Part shown: in pieces, positions 1 through 7,432 of the stretch
Layout of the letters: the number at the start of each line of letters is the position of its first letter
Position numbering within the stretch: position 1 is the stretch's first letter
NCBI RefSeq assembly: GCF_030317205.1
Contig: NZ_JASZYB010000001.1
Coordinates: forward strand, 744,001-808,000
Length of the DNA stretch: 64,000 nucleotides
Reading direction: 5' to 3'
From: Variovorax sp. J2L1-78
GTDB taxonomy: Bacteria; Pseudomonadota; Gammaproteobacteria; Burkholderiales; Burkholderiaceae_C
Translations under genes and position numbers: made by a program
The notes under the pieces: generated by a model
Database searches by the model: none
Told to the model about the DNA's origin: nothing
What the model saw: only the letters and a program-made list of their open reading frames with translations

Positions 1-600
1 AGGGATCACCAAGCAGCCTTTTGCGTCCGTTGGGGGACCGTCGATCTCGGCTGCGATTGCGTCGGCCTCGACAGCCCAGGCTAGGGAGTTGTGGCGGACA
101 AGCGCATCCATCAACGTCGCCACGGTCAGGGCCGGCAGTACGTCCGCCTTTCCCAGGTGATCGCGGATGGCCTTGGCGCCGATGACGCGGTGCCGCCGAC
201 GCGCTTGGGCGCTGATCACCACAGTGTTCTCAGCCGTGAAGCCGTGGCCGTCGACCAGCATGGCGAGCGCTGGGGGCTGGGGGGAGTCGCCTTCGACCAA
301 GTCGTCCAAAGTCAACACGCAAGCAGGCGGGAGTGGCTGCAGCATGGCTGCGCTGATCTCACACGGCATCGCGCTGCCGGCGTGCTCCCGGGCGTTGTCG
401 GCAAGCGCTACGGCGATTTCCTCCGGTGTCTGCCTTGGACGCCGACGCACACTGTTCGCACGCGACACGCATCCACGGCAGCGCCCCTGTAGGTACAGAG
501 GAGGGCGGGACCTATCGGGTCCGAATGAGGCCAGGGGAAGCACAGCGGTACAGCCTGGGCACCACTTGTGCCCCTCGGGGATGACGGTCGGCTTCTGCAT
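1..600 (-). CDS. Zinc-ribbon phage protein, 3' end outside window
   Basis: The reading frame is open from the ATG at 600 to the window edge, giving 200 codons and no stop. Near the N-terminus two CxxC pairs (residues 14-17 and 41-44) sit 23 residues apart, followed by an Arg-rich stretch, as in the zinc ribbon of HNH-type phage nucleases and other small phage DNA-binding proteins. The rest is alanine-rich with no motif I recognise and no HNH signature in the visible part. It is the last visible gene of a minus-strand series and is separated from the upstream genes by a hairpin terminator. Function is not assigned; a role in nucleic-acid binding is inferred only from the cysteines. Confidence 0.6.
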   Translation of the reverse strand, partial: MQKPTVIPEGHKWCPGCTAVLPLASFGPDRSRPPLYLQGRCRGCVSRANSVRRRPRQTPEEIAVALADNAREHAGSAMPCEISAAMLQPLPPACVLTLDDLVEGDSPQPPALAMLVDGHGFTAENTVVISAQARRRHRVIGAKAIRDHLGKADVLPALTVATLMDALVRHNSLAWAVEADAIAAEIDGPPTDAKGCLVIP

Positions 601-651
601 AGGTGGTCCGGTGTGTTGAGCCACTGCGTGATGCAGGGGCAGAAATAGAGA

Positions 652-685
652 AGCCCGCCAAGGACCTTGCGGACCAGGGCGGGCT
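652..685 (-). terminator. Hairpin terminator after the coupled minus-strand genes
   Basis: An 8-bp stem (AGCCCGCC / GGCGGGCT on the minus strand) encloses a second short complementary pair (GGTCC-type) and is followed on the minus strand by a pyrimidine-rich run TTCTCTATTTCT. It lies just after the gene ending at 762 and before the gene starting at 600. The T-tract is imperfect, so termination may be partial. Confidence 0.45.
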
Positions 686-705
686 ATGGATTGCGTCGGG
701 TGAAC

Positions 706-720
706 CACTCAAATTGAGTG
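706..720. promoter_or_regulatory. Perfect 15-bp palindrome, possible operator
   Basis: CACTCAAATTGAGTG is two exact 7-bp inverted arms around a central A. It lies about 105 bp upstream of the ATG at 600, beyond the hairpin terminator, where a promoter for that gene would be expected. Its size and symmetry fit a dimeric repressor site. No cognate regulator is visible in the window. Confidence 0.35.
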
Positions 721-761
721 TTTTGCAGGTGCTCTGCCTACGGTTCAAACATAGGCGGCGC

Positions 762-1244
762 TCATCGCCAGGGGTTGGCCTTCGCAGCGGCCCGACTTGC
801 AATGCGTCCAGCGTTTCGACTCGCTCTGCGGCGTTCCTCTTCCTCGCGCATCAGTTCGGCGGACCTGATACGGGAGGCGGCAATCTCTGCGATGTAGGCA
901 GGGGCCACGGGTTTCCAGTGACCCAAACACTGCGTCTCGTTGGGGCTCGCATCCTGTCCGCAGTACAGGTGGCAATGACCACAGAGCATCCGTCCCGAGG
1001 TCGACCAATAGACCTGACTGCCCGACAGCGGCCGGCCGGAGTGCGATGCAAGTCGCGATGTCTCGCGCTCGAAGTCGCGGCCAGCTTCACGATGGGCGCA
1101 TGCACTGCGGATGGCCGCAACGACGGCAGCGGACGCCGCGAGTTCTTCAGGGGTCGGAGGAGGCTTCGGGGGCTCGGGTGGGGCCTTGGCCTTCCGAATC
1201 TTTTTCGGCTGATCTTCAGCGATCACGGAGGGCCTGAAGGTCAT
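762..1244 (-). CDS. Phage hypothetical protein with Cys/His cluster
   Basis: 160 aa. The N-terminal 35 residues are Lys/Pro-rich and probably disordered. A Cys/His cluster follows at residues 88-109 (C88, C91, C95, C106, with H90, H92 and H109), consistent with a zinc-binding knuckle. The C-terminal third is a charged Arg/Glu/Ala helix. Its ATG overlaps the stop of the upstream gene in an ATGA junction at 1241-1244, so translation is probably coupled. Composition and setting match the small accessory genes of temperate phages. No function assigned. Confidence 0.6.
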   Translation of the reverse strand: MTFRPSVIAEDQPKKIRKAKAPPEPPKPPPTPEELAASAAVVAAIRSACAHREAGRDFERETSRLASHSGRPLSGSQVYWSTSGRMLCGHCHLYCGQDASPNETQCLGHWKPVAPAYIAEIAASRIRSAELMREEEERRRASRNAGRIASRAAAKANPWR

Positions 1245-1636
1245 GCGCCAAAGAAGGAAACCGACTTGATGCTCGGACCTGCCAGAGGATTCGATTCGGC
1301 AACTGGGAAATCCTCCCCGCCATGGCGATTCGTGACGCCGAGGTCACTGTTCGCCACGAAGCGATCGACCTGGGCCTCGGTTAGGCCGCCTTTGTACTTC
1401 GGGGGCTCGGGCGTGATCTCGACGCGATGCACGGCTTCCTGCTGCATGAACGCCGCCGCTGCGACGGTTCGTCCCTCTGCAGTTTCAAGGTGTCGGCCTA
1501 GACCGCTCTCGAACTGAGTGCGGCGGGCGTCGTATTGAGGTTTCAATACGGACCAGAGCGCAAGTTGTATGAGCCGGCCGCTACCGTCTGGGTGCGGCAT
1601 CAGGACGCCATTCAGAGTCTCGACTGATCCGCTCAT
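1241..1636 (-). CDS. Phage hypothetical protein
   Basis: 131 aa, no signal peptide, membrane segment or motif I recognise. The sequence is mixed alpha/beta with an Ala-rich centre (residues 58-66). It is joined to both neighbours by ATGA overlaps (1633-1636 upstream, 1241-1244 downstream), which is the main evidence that it is a real gene and shows that the three genes from 2124 to 762 form one translation unit. Confidence 0.6.
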   Translation of the reverse strand: MSGSVETLNGVLMPHPDGSGRLIQLALWSVLKPQYDARRTQFESGLGRHLETAEGRTVAAAAFMQQEAVHRVEITPEPPKYKGGLTEAQVDRFVANSDLGVTNRHGGEDFPVAESNPLAGPSIKSVSFFGA

Positions 1637-2124
1637 GCGTGCACCCCCTTCATTGCGCGGTGTTGCTTGGAGATTTCTTCGGCTTGTGCTGCCAGTTCGT
1701 TGGCACGCTCCGTGTTCGCATCAGGCGCGCGCTCTGCGCCGACCAGGAACATCCCGAGGCCGCGTTCCAGTTCGTCGATGATGCTGGTGAGCACCGCAAT
1801 GTGTGTGGTGATCGGACCCGTCGACGTGAGGTCTTGAAGAATCCGCTGGAGTACGGCGTACTTCGTGAAGCCGAGGCGCTGCTCCAGACTTGGAGGAACC
1901 TTGGTGTCCTTGTACTCGGGCGGAAGATGGGCCATTGCAGCGGCCAACTGTGCTGTTGCTTCGCGTCGGGAGAGGGTCCAGGCAGCGCAACCTGCGGTCA
2001 CTTGCTTGAGCCCTTGGACGAGCTTGCATTGCTCCTGGTAGCGACTCACTTCCGTGCCGGGCTTGAAGTGGCCGGCAGGGCCGAGGTCGACATACTGGAC
2101 GGTATGAGTCTTGGTTCTGATCAT
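1633..2124 (-). CDS. Phage hypothetical protein, helical C-terminus
   Basis: 163 aa. The N-terminal third has beta-like alternation; the C-terminal 60 residues are strongly helical and charged and could form a coiled coil. No catalytic motif is visible. It opens the coupled chain 2124-762 and is followed by ATGA-overlapping genes. Probably a phage early or accessory protein; function unknown. Confidence 0.6.
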   Translation of the reverse strand: MIRTKTHTVQYVDLGPAGHFKPGTEVSRYQEQCKLVQGLKQVTAGCAAWTLSRREATAQLAAAMAHLPPEYKDTKVPPSLEQRLGFTKYAVLQRILQDLTSTGPITTHIAVLTSIIDELERGLGMFLVGAERAPDANTERANELAAQAEEISKQHRAMKGVHA

Positions 2125-2150
2125 GATGGATTGCTTAATTTGGGTGGCAG

Positions 2151-2399
2151 TCAGTCGGGCTGACCGGTGATGAGGTTGCGGCGGAGTTCGAGGGTGGGGC
2201 AGGGCTCGCCGATCACTGGCGTCACGCCTTCGGGTACGTCGTGAATCTGGCCGAGTGTCTGGTCCAGCACTTCGCTGTTGTGGCCGATGGCACGGACACG
2301 GCCAGTGATGCGGTCGAGGGTCACACGCATGGAGACCACGGGCGGATGTACATGGTCCGCGCCGTAGACGTGGGCGGCCACGGTTCGAGGGTTGCTCAT
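2151..2399 (-). CDS. Small phage hypothetical protein
   Basis: 82 aa from the ATG at 2399. An in-frame ATG at 2432 would add 11 residues, but neither start has a strong Shine-Dalgarno sequence; the shorter form has a weak GAAAG about 5 bases upstream. The product is rich in Val/Thr/Ile strands with a single Cys near residue 68. It is 26 bp upstream of the next gene on the same strand. No family recognised. Confidence 0.5.
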   Translation of the reverse strand: MSNPRTVAAHVYGADHVHPPVVSMRVTLDRITGRVRAIGHNSEVLDQTLGQIHDVPEGVTPVIGEPCPTLELRRNLITGQPD

Positions 2400-2483
2400 T
2401 GAGGCTTTCGAGTTGAGGTGCCGCCCGGGCATGCAGGCGGCGAGGGTGGTGCGGCCCGTGGCTATCAGGCTTGCGAAAAGGGA

Positions 2484-2741
2484 TCAGTCGGCGGGCAGCA
2501 CCTCGACCTCAAGCGGGGGCTTGGGCGCTTTGCGTGCGAGATGCTTGTTGTGGATCGCGACCATCTCAGGGGTTGGTCGGATCGTTGTGACGCGCGTGGA
2601 GCCGTCCTTGAACGTCAGCAGCCACTGGCGGGGTCCGTGGACTCCGCAGGTCACCAGGGGCGACCCGGCTGCGTTCAGGTACTTGCGCGGCGGCGTGGTC
2701 GACGGCGCAGGCTTACGCCACCTCGTAGCGAAGTTGGTCAT
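2484..2741 (-). CDS. Small phage hypothetical protein
   Basis: 85 aa, basic N-terminus (Arg/Lys-rich first 20 residues) followed by a compact beta-type core with the pattern WLLTFKDGSTRVTTI at about residues 40-54, then a helix. The small basic fold could bind nucleic acid, but this is only inference. It is flanked by same-strand genes in what looks like one transcription unit from 3422 to 762. Confidence 0.5.
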   Translation of the reverse strand: MTNFATRWRKPAPSTTPPRKYLNAAGSPLVTCGVHGPRQWLLTFKDGSTRVTTIRPTPEMVAIHNKHLARKAPKPPLEVEVLPAD

Positions 2742-2767
2742 GGGCGGTGGGGGCGAAAAAGCAGCGA

Positions 2768-2857
2768 CTAGCCCGTGGGGCTCATGCTGCGAAGCAAGGA
2801 AAAAAAGATCAGCAGATGCTCTGACGGCTTCGGGTCTTCACCCTCCGCCACTTTCAT
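2768..2857 (-). CDS. Putative 29-aa microprotein (copy 2 of a duplicated N-terminus)
   Basis: Begins MKVAEGEDPKPS and is matched by the start of the microprotein at 3000 (MKVTEGDDPKSA). Several nucleotide differences between the copies are conservative at the protein level (Asp/Glu), hinting at selection on the peptide. The C-terminal half is hydrophobic (LLIFFSLL) and differs completely from the other copy. It could instead be a non-coding repeat, so confidence is low. Confidence 0.3.
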   Translation of the reverse strand: MKVAEGEDPKPSEHLLIFFSLLRSMSPTG

Positions 2858-2860
2858 GAA
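2826..2860. repeat. 35-bp direct repeat, copy 1
   Basis: Matches 2969-3003 at 31 of 35 positions. Each copy spans the start codon and first ten codons of a minus-strand microORF, and the copies lie 143 bp apart. This indicates local tandem duplication followed by divergence of the 3' parts. Confidence 0.7.
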
Positions 2861-2898
2861 CCGTCGCGATTCCGCTTAGGGTCCTACTCTCAGTCCAT

Positions 2899-3000
2899 TT
2901 ACTTCGAGGGACGGCGAGGCGTCGGGGTAGGGTCCTTGTTCTCCGTTGAGTTCATCGCGAGAGATGCCGACTTCGGGTCATCACCCTCAGTCACTTTCAT
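2899..3000 (-). CDS. Putative 33-aa microprotein, translationally coupled
   Basis: Its ATG (2998-3000) overlaps the TGA of the gene ending at 2997 in an ATGA junction, the same coupling used by the other genes of this block, which supports its being translated. The peptide starts MKVTEGDDPKSA and ends in a Pro/Arg/Lys-rich tail (TPTPRRPSK). It is highly charged with no membrane segment. Function unknown. Confidence 0.4.
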   Translation of the reverse strand: MKVTEGDDPKSASLAMNSTENKDPTPTPRRPSK

Positions 3001-3003
3001 GAA
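2969..3003. repeat. 35-bp direct repeat, copy 2
   Basis: Partner of 2826-2860 (31/35 identical). It covers the coupled start of the 33-aa microprotein. The conserved part ends soon after codon ten, so the duplication unit is mainly the translation start and N-terminus. Confidence 0.7.
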
Positions 3004-3422
3004 AAGCTATCAACTTGACCTGAAGCATTCATGGCGTCATCAGACGTTCGATGCAGGCGCCGGAGCACCTCTGGATGACAAGCGTTACCCGCGATGGCCT
3101 CGACGGAACCCCAGTTCTCGGCGTACCAAATCGCTGCCGCCCGAGTCCGTCCATCGATCTGCAGCTTCCGCTTGATGCACCACTGGTTGAACTCCGTCAC
3201 GTCAGTAGACAGATCACGCCCCAGCATCAGCGCCTCACCAATCGTCCGCCAGCGTCTGCGGCGTTCCTCTGGCGTAGACCGTGAACTCGGAAGCGTGTTT
3301 CGCTCAGTCGCCGTGACTGCCCAGGCTCGCTGACCTGCGCGAATCAGTGACTGCGCCCATGTCTTGGTAGCCGTGGAATCGAAGAGGGTCAGGCGCGGCA
3401 TTGACTCGGTCGAGAAGGGCAT
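2997..3422 (-). CDS. Phage hypothetical protein
   Basis: 141 aa; an alternative ATG at 3401 (MPRLTLFDS) would give 134 aa and may be the true start. Helix-rich and Arg-rich, with Trp residues spread through the chain; no membrane segment or catalytic motif seen. It heads the minus-strand series. The 268 bp upstream (3423-3690) separate it from a divergent plus-strand gene and contain a short hairpin (CGGAC-GGTTA-GTCCG near 3467), a T7 run near 3555 and no convincing gene, so this is probably a shared promoter region. Confidence 0.55.
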   Translation of the reverse strand: MPFSTESMPRLTLFDSTATKTWAQSLIRAGQRAWAVTATERNTLPSSRSTPEERRRRWRTIGEALMLGRDLSTDVTEFNQWCIKRKLQIDGRTRAAAIWYAENWGSVEAIAGNACHPEVLRRLHRTSDDAMNASGQVDSFS

Positions 3423-3690
3423 CCGCCCAGTGTCTGAGCCGCTGCTGGCGGTGTCTAGTCCCCGACCGGACGGTTAGTCCGTTGGCCCGTCAGGCTCCCT
3501 CATAGACGACTCCGGCCTGATCGCACGCAGGCTGTGGGAGAACTGTGGAAGAACTTTTTTTGTGCCGTGGCCGCACAGCGACAACTCAGTGGACGCACGA
3601 AGACGCGGCTCCAGACCTACTAGTCTTGGTAGTGCCTTTTGTGTCCCGTTCGTGCAATCCTGCAGCCGCATAGCGATCCAGGGGCACGCA

Positions 3691-3918
3691 ATGGAACAGG
3701 CAACGATTCAGCAATGGCGCCGGCTAAATCGGCGTTGGTGGATGGCCTATCAGAGGGCGCAGAAGGCAGAGGCGGTCGTGCGTCTTGCGTATGAGGAATT
3801 CTTGGCGGGCGGCCGAGGCCCGACGCGCAGACAGTTGAGGGCCATGGATGATCGGCGGTGGCAGGCGGACATGTGTCGCCTCTGGTTGGACGCAGGAATT
3901 CTTGAGGCAATGCGCTGA
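3691..3918 (+). CDS. Small basic hypothetical protein
   Basis: 75 aa from the ATG at 3691, preceded by a purine-rich AGGGG about 6 bases upstream. The frame is open further upstream, but that part lacks coding character. The product is very rich in Arg, Trp and Gln and almost entirely helical. It could bind DNA or RNA, but no helix-turn-helix is clear. It is transcribed divergently from the gene at 3422. Confidence 0.5.
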   Translation: MEQATIQQWRRLNRRWWMAYQRAQKAEAVVRLAYEEFLAGGRGPTRRQLRAMDDRRWQADMCRLWLDAGILEAMR

Positions 3919-3955
3919 GCAAGGCAGAGGGACTGCGATAGCAATCCGCTCTAGG

Positions 3956-4162
3956 TCAGGAGAGAACTAGCTTCATCACTGCTGCCGTGGCGCCGATGGC
4001 CGTGGACAGAATGAGGCCGGGATACCACCAGCGCTCACGGATGAGCTTGTCCGCTTCAGCGTTGAGCCTGCGCGTCTCTGCCCCAAGCTTTTGGGCTTCG
4101 GTCACCAGCTTGGCAATCTCCACGTCAACGCGGCGGGCGGTTATGCGGTCCATGGGCGCCAT
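3956..4162 (-). CDS. Small coiled-coil protein with C-terminal membrane anchor
   Basis: 68 aa from the ATG at 4162; a second ATG three codons later is possible. Residues 10-42 are an amphipathic charged helix (DVEIAKLVTEAQKLGAET...), followed by WWYP and a hydrophobic segment at residues 48-67. A cytoplasmic coiled coil on a tail anchor is a layout common in phage-encoded membrane proteins of unknown role. Its start lies only 46 bp from a divergent gene at 4209. Confidence 0.55.
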   Translation of the reverse strand: MAPMDRITARRVDVEIAKLVTEAQKLGAETRRLNAEADKLIRERWWYPGLILSTAIGATAAVMKLVLS

Positions 4163-4208
4163 GGTAGCCCTAGACAATGCATAGTCGGAGCCACGCAGGA
4201 GGCGAAAA

Positions 4209-4448
4209 ATGGAATGGCTGTTGGTGTTGACGCTGCATCTCACGGGTCCCAAAGGAAACATCCGGGACATTGCGCCCACCGTGATCTCCGGCTTCACATC
4301 CGAAGCGATGTGCAAAGGCGCCGCCGAGAAGGTGGCCGAGTCACTCATCAGGGTCACCGGGGCCGCCAAGGAGCGCCAAGGACTCGCGAAAAATTCCATG
4401 GAGACCATCCCTGCCGTGAACTTTGAGTGCATCGCGGTGCGCAAGTAG
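4209..4448 (+). CDS. Small phage hypothetical protein
   Basis: 79 aa, with a strong ribosome binding site (AGGAGG, 6 bases before the ATG). The N-terminal 12 residues are hydrophobic (MEWLLVLTLHLTG), after which the chain is a mixed domain with two Cys (about residues 35 and 74). I recall proteins with this type of start (short hydrophobic N-terminus, then a domain resembling a gene-product accessory fold) in Burkholderiales prophages, but no function is known to me. Confidence 0.5.
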   Translation: MEWLLVLTLHLTGPKGNIRDIAPTVISGFTSEAMCKGAAEKVAESLIRVTGAAKERQGLAKNSMETIPAVNFECIAVRK

Positions 4449-4489
4449 CGAATACGGGCGGCCTCCTGCAGCGCCGCTTCAACGATGCA

Positions 4490-5200
4490 CTAGGAATCGA
4501 TCAGCTCTGCGGTCTGCGCTTGAGGAATGCGTCGGTTCATCCATGCGTTGATCCTATAAATGATGCGGCGCAGCTTTGCGGCATTCGGACCGGGTTCGCT
4601 CTCGGGCTGCCAGGGCTCACTGAGGTCCCTATACATGTAGAGGGTGCCAAAGGCTGCGGTGAGCGCCATCAACGCTGTCCATACATGAACCACGACCAGC
4701 CGCGCGGTCATGCCATCCCAACTCCGAAACCAGCCATACGCCGTGGCAGCGAGAACGACCCCGGCTAAAACAACAAACGACTTCACGGTGCTCCAGAAGA
4801 GAAAGCGCAACGCTGGACCGATGAACCTCGGTGCGGAAGCGCAGCCAAACAAGCCGCTCAGCACCCAACTGAGAAGCTGCGGGGCGACGATTAATCCGAC
4901 TACAGCGGCATAGACCTTGAGGGTGGTTTCGATGTCAAGAGTGGTCATGAGGAGTCTCATGAGCCAATTGCCGGCCGTACCTCGGAAGCTCCCGGCAGCG
5001 TTGATGGCGCCAGCGCCGCTTGCCCACCAAGCAACCACGATAGTGAGGGTGGTGGTCAGCGAGAACAAATACCAAATGAGGCGAACATCTGATGGGTCGC
5101 GATTGGCGAGCTTTGTTCCGAGAAACCCAATAATCAGCAGTGCCACGAAAAAGATGCAGGCGCTGACGCCAAAGAATGCGAGGGGTGGAGCGGTCAACAT
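4490..5200 (-). CDS. Multi-pass membrane protein, unknown
   Basis: 236 aa. Hydrophobic segments at about residues 7-28, 42-60, 97-120, 134-152 and 167-187 suggest five membrane spans, with a charged C-terminal tail of about 45 residues. No transporter or enzyme motif is visible. It sits in the part of the element rich in envelope proteins and away from the apparent virion genes, so it may be lysogenic-conversion cargo. This role is inferred from context only. Confidence 0.55.
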   Translation of the reverse strand: MLTAPPLAFFGVSACIFFVALLIIGFLGTKLANRDPSDVRLIWYLFSLTTTLTIVVAWWASGAGAINAAGSFRGTAGNWLMRLLMTTLDIETTLKVYAAVVGLIVAPQLLSWVLSGLFGCASAPRFIGPALRFLFWSTVKSFVVLAGVVLAATAYGWFRSWDGMTARLVVVHVWTALMALTAAFGTLYMYRDLSEPWQPESEPGPNAAKLRRIIYRINAWMNRRIPQAQTAELIDS

Positions 5201-5333
5201 TCTGTCGATTCTGGCTGGAGCGCATTAGGTTGGATTTAGCAGCGGGCTAGTGCTTACGGCGCATGAGCAATAAAGGGTTCGCCGCAAGCGACTCCTCCGG
5301 CATAGATCACCGTCAGACGTTTTGCGCGATAGC

Positions 5334-5756
5334 CTAGGGTTTCCGAAGCGCCTCCAGCGCGTCAACGAGCAATTTCGCGTCCGCCTCTGACGCAGGTGAA
5401 ACGGTAGCAACCTCGCGGCCGCCCTTGGCCTCAATTACTACGCTCCACGCGCCTCGCTTCAGGTACATCCTGACGTTCTCGATGCTGCGGTAGTAGACGC
5501 GCTGCACAGGATGCTGGATGGTGTCGCGCAGGACCATGAGCCTGCGTTCAGTTGTGGTCGGCTCCGCGTACTCGAAGAACGCCTTGGAGACGCTGACCCG
5601 CTCGACCGGGGCGTCCGTAGCCTGTTCGTGCAGGATGCGCTCCACAGCTTTTTCCGGGGCCTCCCGGGGCGTCTGTGGGACATAGGGCACTAGGGTGGAT
5701 GCGCAGGCGGTCAGTGCGAGCGCCGTCGAGAGGACAAGGACCTTTAGATAGTTCAT
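5334..5756 (-). CDS. Predicted lipoprotein
   Basis: 140 aa. A classical lipoprotein signal (MNYLKVLVLSTALALTACAS) has the lipobox LTAC with Cys at residue 18. The mature part has alternating charged helices and strands and no recognised domain. Expected to be acylated and exported to the envelope. The 133 bp after its stop (5201-5333) show no gene. It belongs to the run of membrane and secreted products in this element. Confidence 0.6.
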   Translation of the reverse strand: MNYLKVLVLSTALALTACASTLVPYVPQTPREAPEKAVERILHEQATDAPVERVSVSKAFFEYAEPTTTERRLMVLRDTIQHPVQRVYYRSIENVRMYLKRGAWSVVIEAKGGREVATVSPASEADAKLLVDALEALRKP

Positions 5757-5787
5757 GGCCCGAATTATTGCGGACCGAAGATCGATG

Positions 5788-6273
5788 TCAGGTGTCGAAG
5801 GTCTTGATGTCTAGCCGCAAGCCGTACTGCTTTTTCACTCCGTTGGAATCAGTCCAGCCGCCCACCACCTTCGCATCGCAGGAAGTGCTTTGACCCGTCA
5901 GCTTTTTGGCGCTTAGCCTCCTACGAAAGCTCCGGGCGTCCTCGCGCGACATGAAGCCGACACGCTCCCCCGAAACCCGCACCTCGACCGCACGCTTGTC
6001 GTGCACATTCCCATCGTCCGGGTATAGCTCTGCTACGCAATCCTTGGCCGCACTCTCGTCGCCGTGTTCGCCCGCGAGTCGCTGCAAGACACGCTGATAG
6101 TGGGACTCACCGACAACTTCGAAATCGTACTCACCGAGGCCGGGCCAGTGAAACCCGGGAGTCCTTGACGCGGACGCGGCGGCGACCGTTGTGTGCCTAG
6201 CGCCTGCGTCCTTTACAGCCTTCCAGACAACGCCTGCAACGATCAGGAATAGAACAATCCACACAGCAGTCAT
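5788..6273 (-). CDS. Membrane-anchored HIRAN-like domain protein
   Basis: 161 aa. One N-terminal membrane span (residues 3-20) is followed by a linker and a domain at about residues 50-125 with the HIRAN pattern: VVGESHYQ start, a central Cys, PD.GNVHDKRAVEV and VGFMSREDARSFRRRL. HIRAN domains bind DNA ends or damaged forks in SNF2 helicases and occur alone in phages and prophages. A membrane-tethered copy is unusual. The HIRAN call rests on motif recall, not a profile search. It is 12 bp from the next gene upstream (6286) on the same strand. Confidence 0.55.
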   Translation of the reverse strand: MTAVWIVLFLIVAGVVWKAVKDAGARHTTVAAASASRTPGFHWPGLGEYDFEVVGESHYQRVLQRLAGEHGDESAAKDCVAELYPDDGNVHDKRAVEVRVSGERVGFMSREDARSFRRRLSAKKLTGQSTSCDAKVVGGWTDSNGVKKQYGLRLDIKTFDT

Positions 6274-6285
6274 GTTGGCTCCAGA

Positions 6286-6531
6286 TCAATCGGGAAGCGG
6301 AGTATGGCCGGGACCGGGGGAAGCGCATGCTGCCGCCTTTGACGTGTGGATGCCGGCCACACCCGCAACGGGTTCTAGCCACGCGACGGCGGCTGTATCA
6401 GGCGCCAACTCTCGCAGCCTTTCATCCCGCCACAGATCACCCGCGACCTCATCCAGTAGGTCTGGGTCAACGGTACGCCACTGACGCTGCAGCCGGTGCG
6501 CACATACGGCTATCCAAGTTTCGCGGTCCAT
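6286..6531 (-). CDS. Small acidic hypothetical protein
   Basis: 81 aa from the ATG at 6531. The pattern MDRETWIAVCAHRLQ, then a DPDLLDEVAGDLWRDE helix and a WLEP turn, is one I recognise from small uncharacterised proteins encoded by prophages and plasmids of Burkholderiales. A single-domain helical protein with no catalytic motif. It is divergent from the gene at 6614 and followed closely by the HIRAN-like gene, so the two are probably cotranscribed. Confidence 0.5.
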   Translation of the reverse strand: MDRETWIAVCAHRLQRQWRTVDPDLLDEVAGDLWRDERLRELAPDTAAVAWLEPVAGVAGIHTSKAAACASPGPGHTPLPD

Positions 6532-6613
6532 GGGCGCACTGTACATCCATACAGCTATCCATGTCGATGCGATGTTTGCCACCGTGTACCGATGCCGCCA
6601 CGAAGGCGCCCTC

Positions 6614-6991
6614 ATGGACCGCTTGGAAGTCCAGGCGCATCCCGTGGCCGGCGAGCTAGTCGTCCATCGACGCGGGTTCAATCGGCGTATCGCCAAGCTG
6701 CTGGCAAAGGATGGCGAGACCTACCTGATCCCTGTGCTCGACAAGGTACGGCTCCTCACCATCAACGACCGAGGCGTCCTGCTAAGCGGCTACGAGATGC
6801 ACCCGCCGAGGGGCTCCAAGGGGTCAGGCGCGGTCTATCCGCAGACTTGGTGGTGCGTGACCAGCCATGTGCCAGCGAGAGGCCAGTTGAGTCCTGCAGA
6901 TTCCAGGGCTATGGAGCGGGCGAGGGCGCTTCGTCGGCAGGGCGAGGAGGTCGGCAGGACGATGGCCGCGCACACAGGGCGAAGGCGGTGA
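6614..6991 (+). CDS. Hypothetical protein
   Basis: 125 aa from the ATG at 6614, preceded by GAAGGCG; a start at 6572 would add 14 residues but lacks a binding site. The first 80 residues look like a beta-rich domain (GELVVHRRGFNRRI, RLLTINDRGVLLSGYE, TWWCVTSH), and the tail is Arg/Ala-rich and helical. No family recognised. Divergent from the gene at 6531 and followed by a 60-bp gap before the secreted Gly-rich gene. Confidence 0.5.
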   Translation: MDRLEVQAHPVAGELVVHRRGFNRRIAKLLAKDGETYLIPVLDKVRLLTINDRGVLLSGYEMHPPRGSKGSGAVYPQTWWCVTSHVPARGQLSPADSRAMERARALRRQGEEVGRTMAAHTGRRR

Positions 6992-7051
6992 CAACGCATT
7001 CTTCGCAATTAATTCTTACACTTTAAGGGCGGAGCTAGTACTATCGACCTC

Positions 7052-7429
7052 ATGCCGTCTACTAAAAAACTACTCGTTCCGGTAGTTCTCTGCGCCTTGG
7101 CGTTTCATGCGAGTGGGTCCGTTTGCTCCAAAGCAAATGCCTTCCGGGACCGAATTTCGCACGGCTCAAAAGCGGCGCTTGCGCTTGGTGGGGCAGGGGT
7201 TGGCATTGGGGCGGGTGTGAGTGGCACAGCTTCGGCGTTGGGCCTAACTGCTGTCGTCCACAGTTCGGGCGCCGCGATTCTCACGGGAAGCGCCGGATAC
7301 GCCGCAGGCACCTTAGGCATGGTCGCGGGAACTGTGGCTTCCGCGCCTCTGCTGGTGGCAGGGGGCCTTGCGACGGTCGGGGTTGCCGGTGCGGCGGCCT
7401 CGGTCCTTTACGCGTGCAGGGAGGAATAA
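7052..7429 (+). CDS. Secreted Gly/Ala-rich two-Cys protein, family copy 1
   Basis: 125 aa. Signal peptide at residues 1 to about 23, then a mature chain with one Cys close to each end (SVCSK near the start, YACREE at the end) and between them a long Gly/Ala/Ser-rich hydrophobic stretch with GxxxG-like spacing (GVGIGAGVSGTA, GSAGYAAGTLGMVAGT). It is clearly related to the product at 57393 in the other element. The Cys pair could form a disulfide in the periplasm, and the middle could insert into membranes. Neither is proven, and no named family is known to me. Confidence 0.6.
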   Translation: MPSTKKLLVPVVLCALAFHASGSVCSKANAFRDRISHGSKAALALGGAGVGIGAGVSGTASALGLTAVVHSSGAAILTGSAGYAAGTLGMVAGTVASAPLLVAGGLATVGVAGAAASVLYACREE

Positions 7430-7432
7430 GTT

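Noticed and set aside
3605..3669. tRNA-like segment with GCGGCT/AGCCGC ends and a GTTCGTGCAATCC arm-like stretch
   Set aside because: The anticodon arm and D arm do not form, the T arm is off consensus and the length is only about 65 nt.
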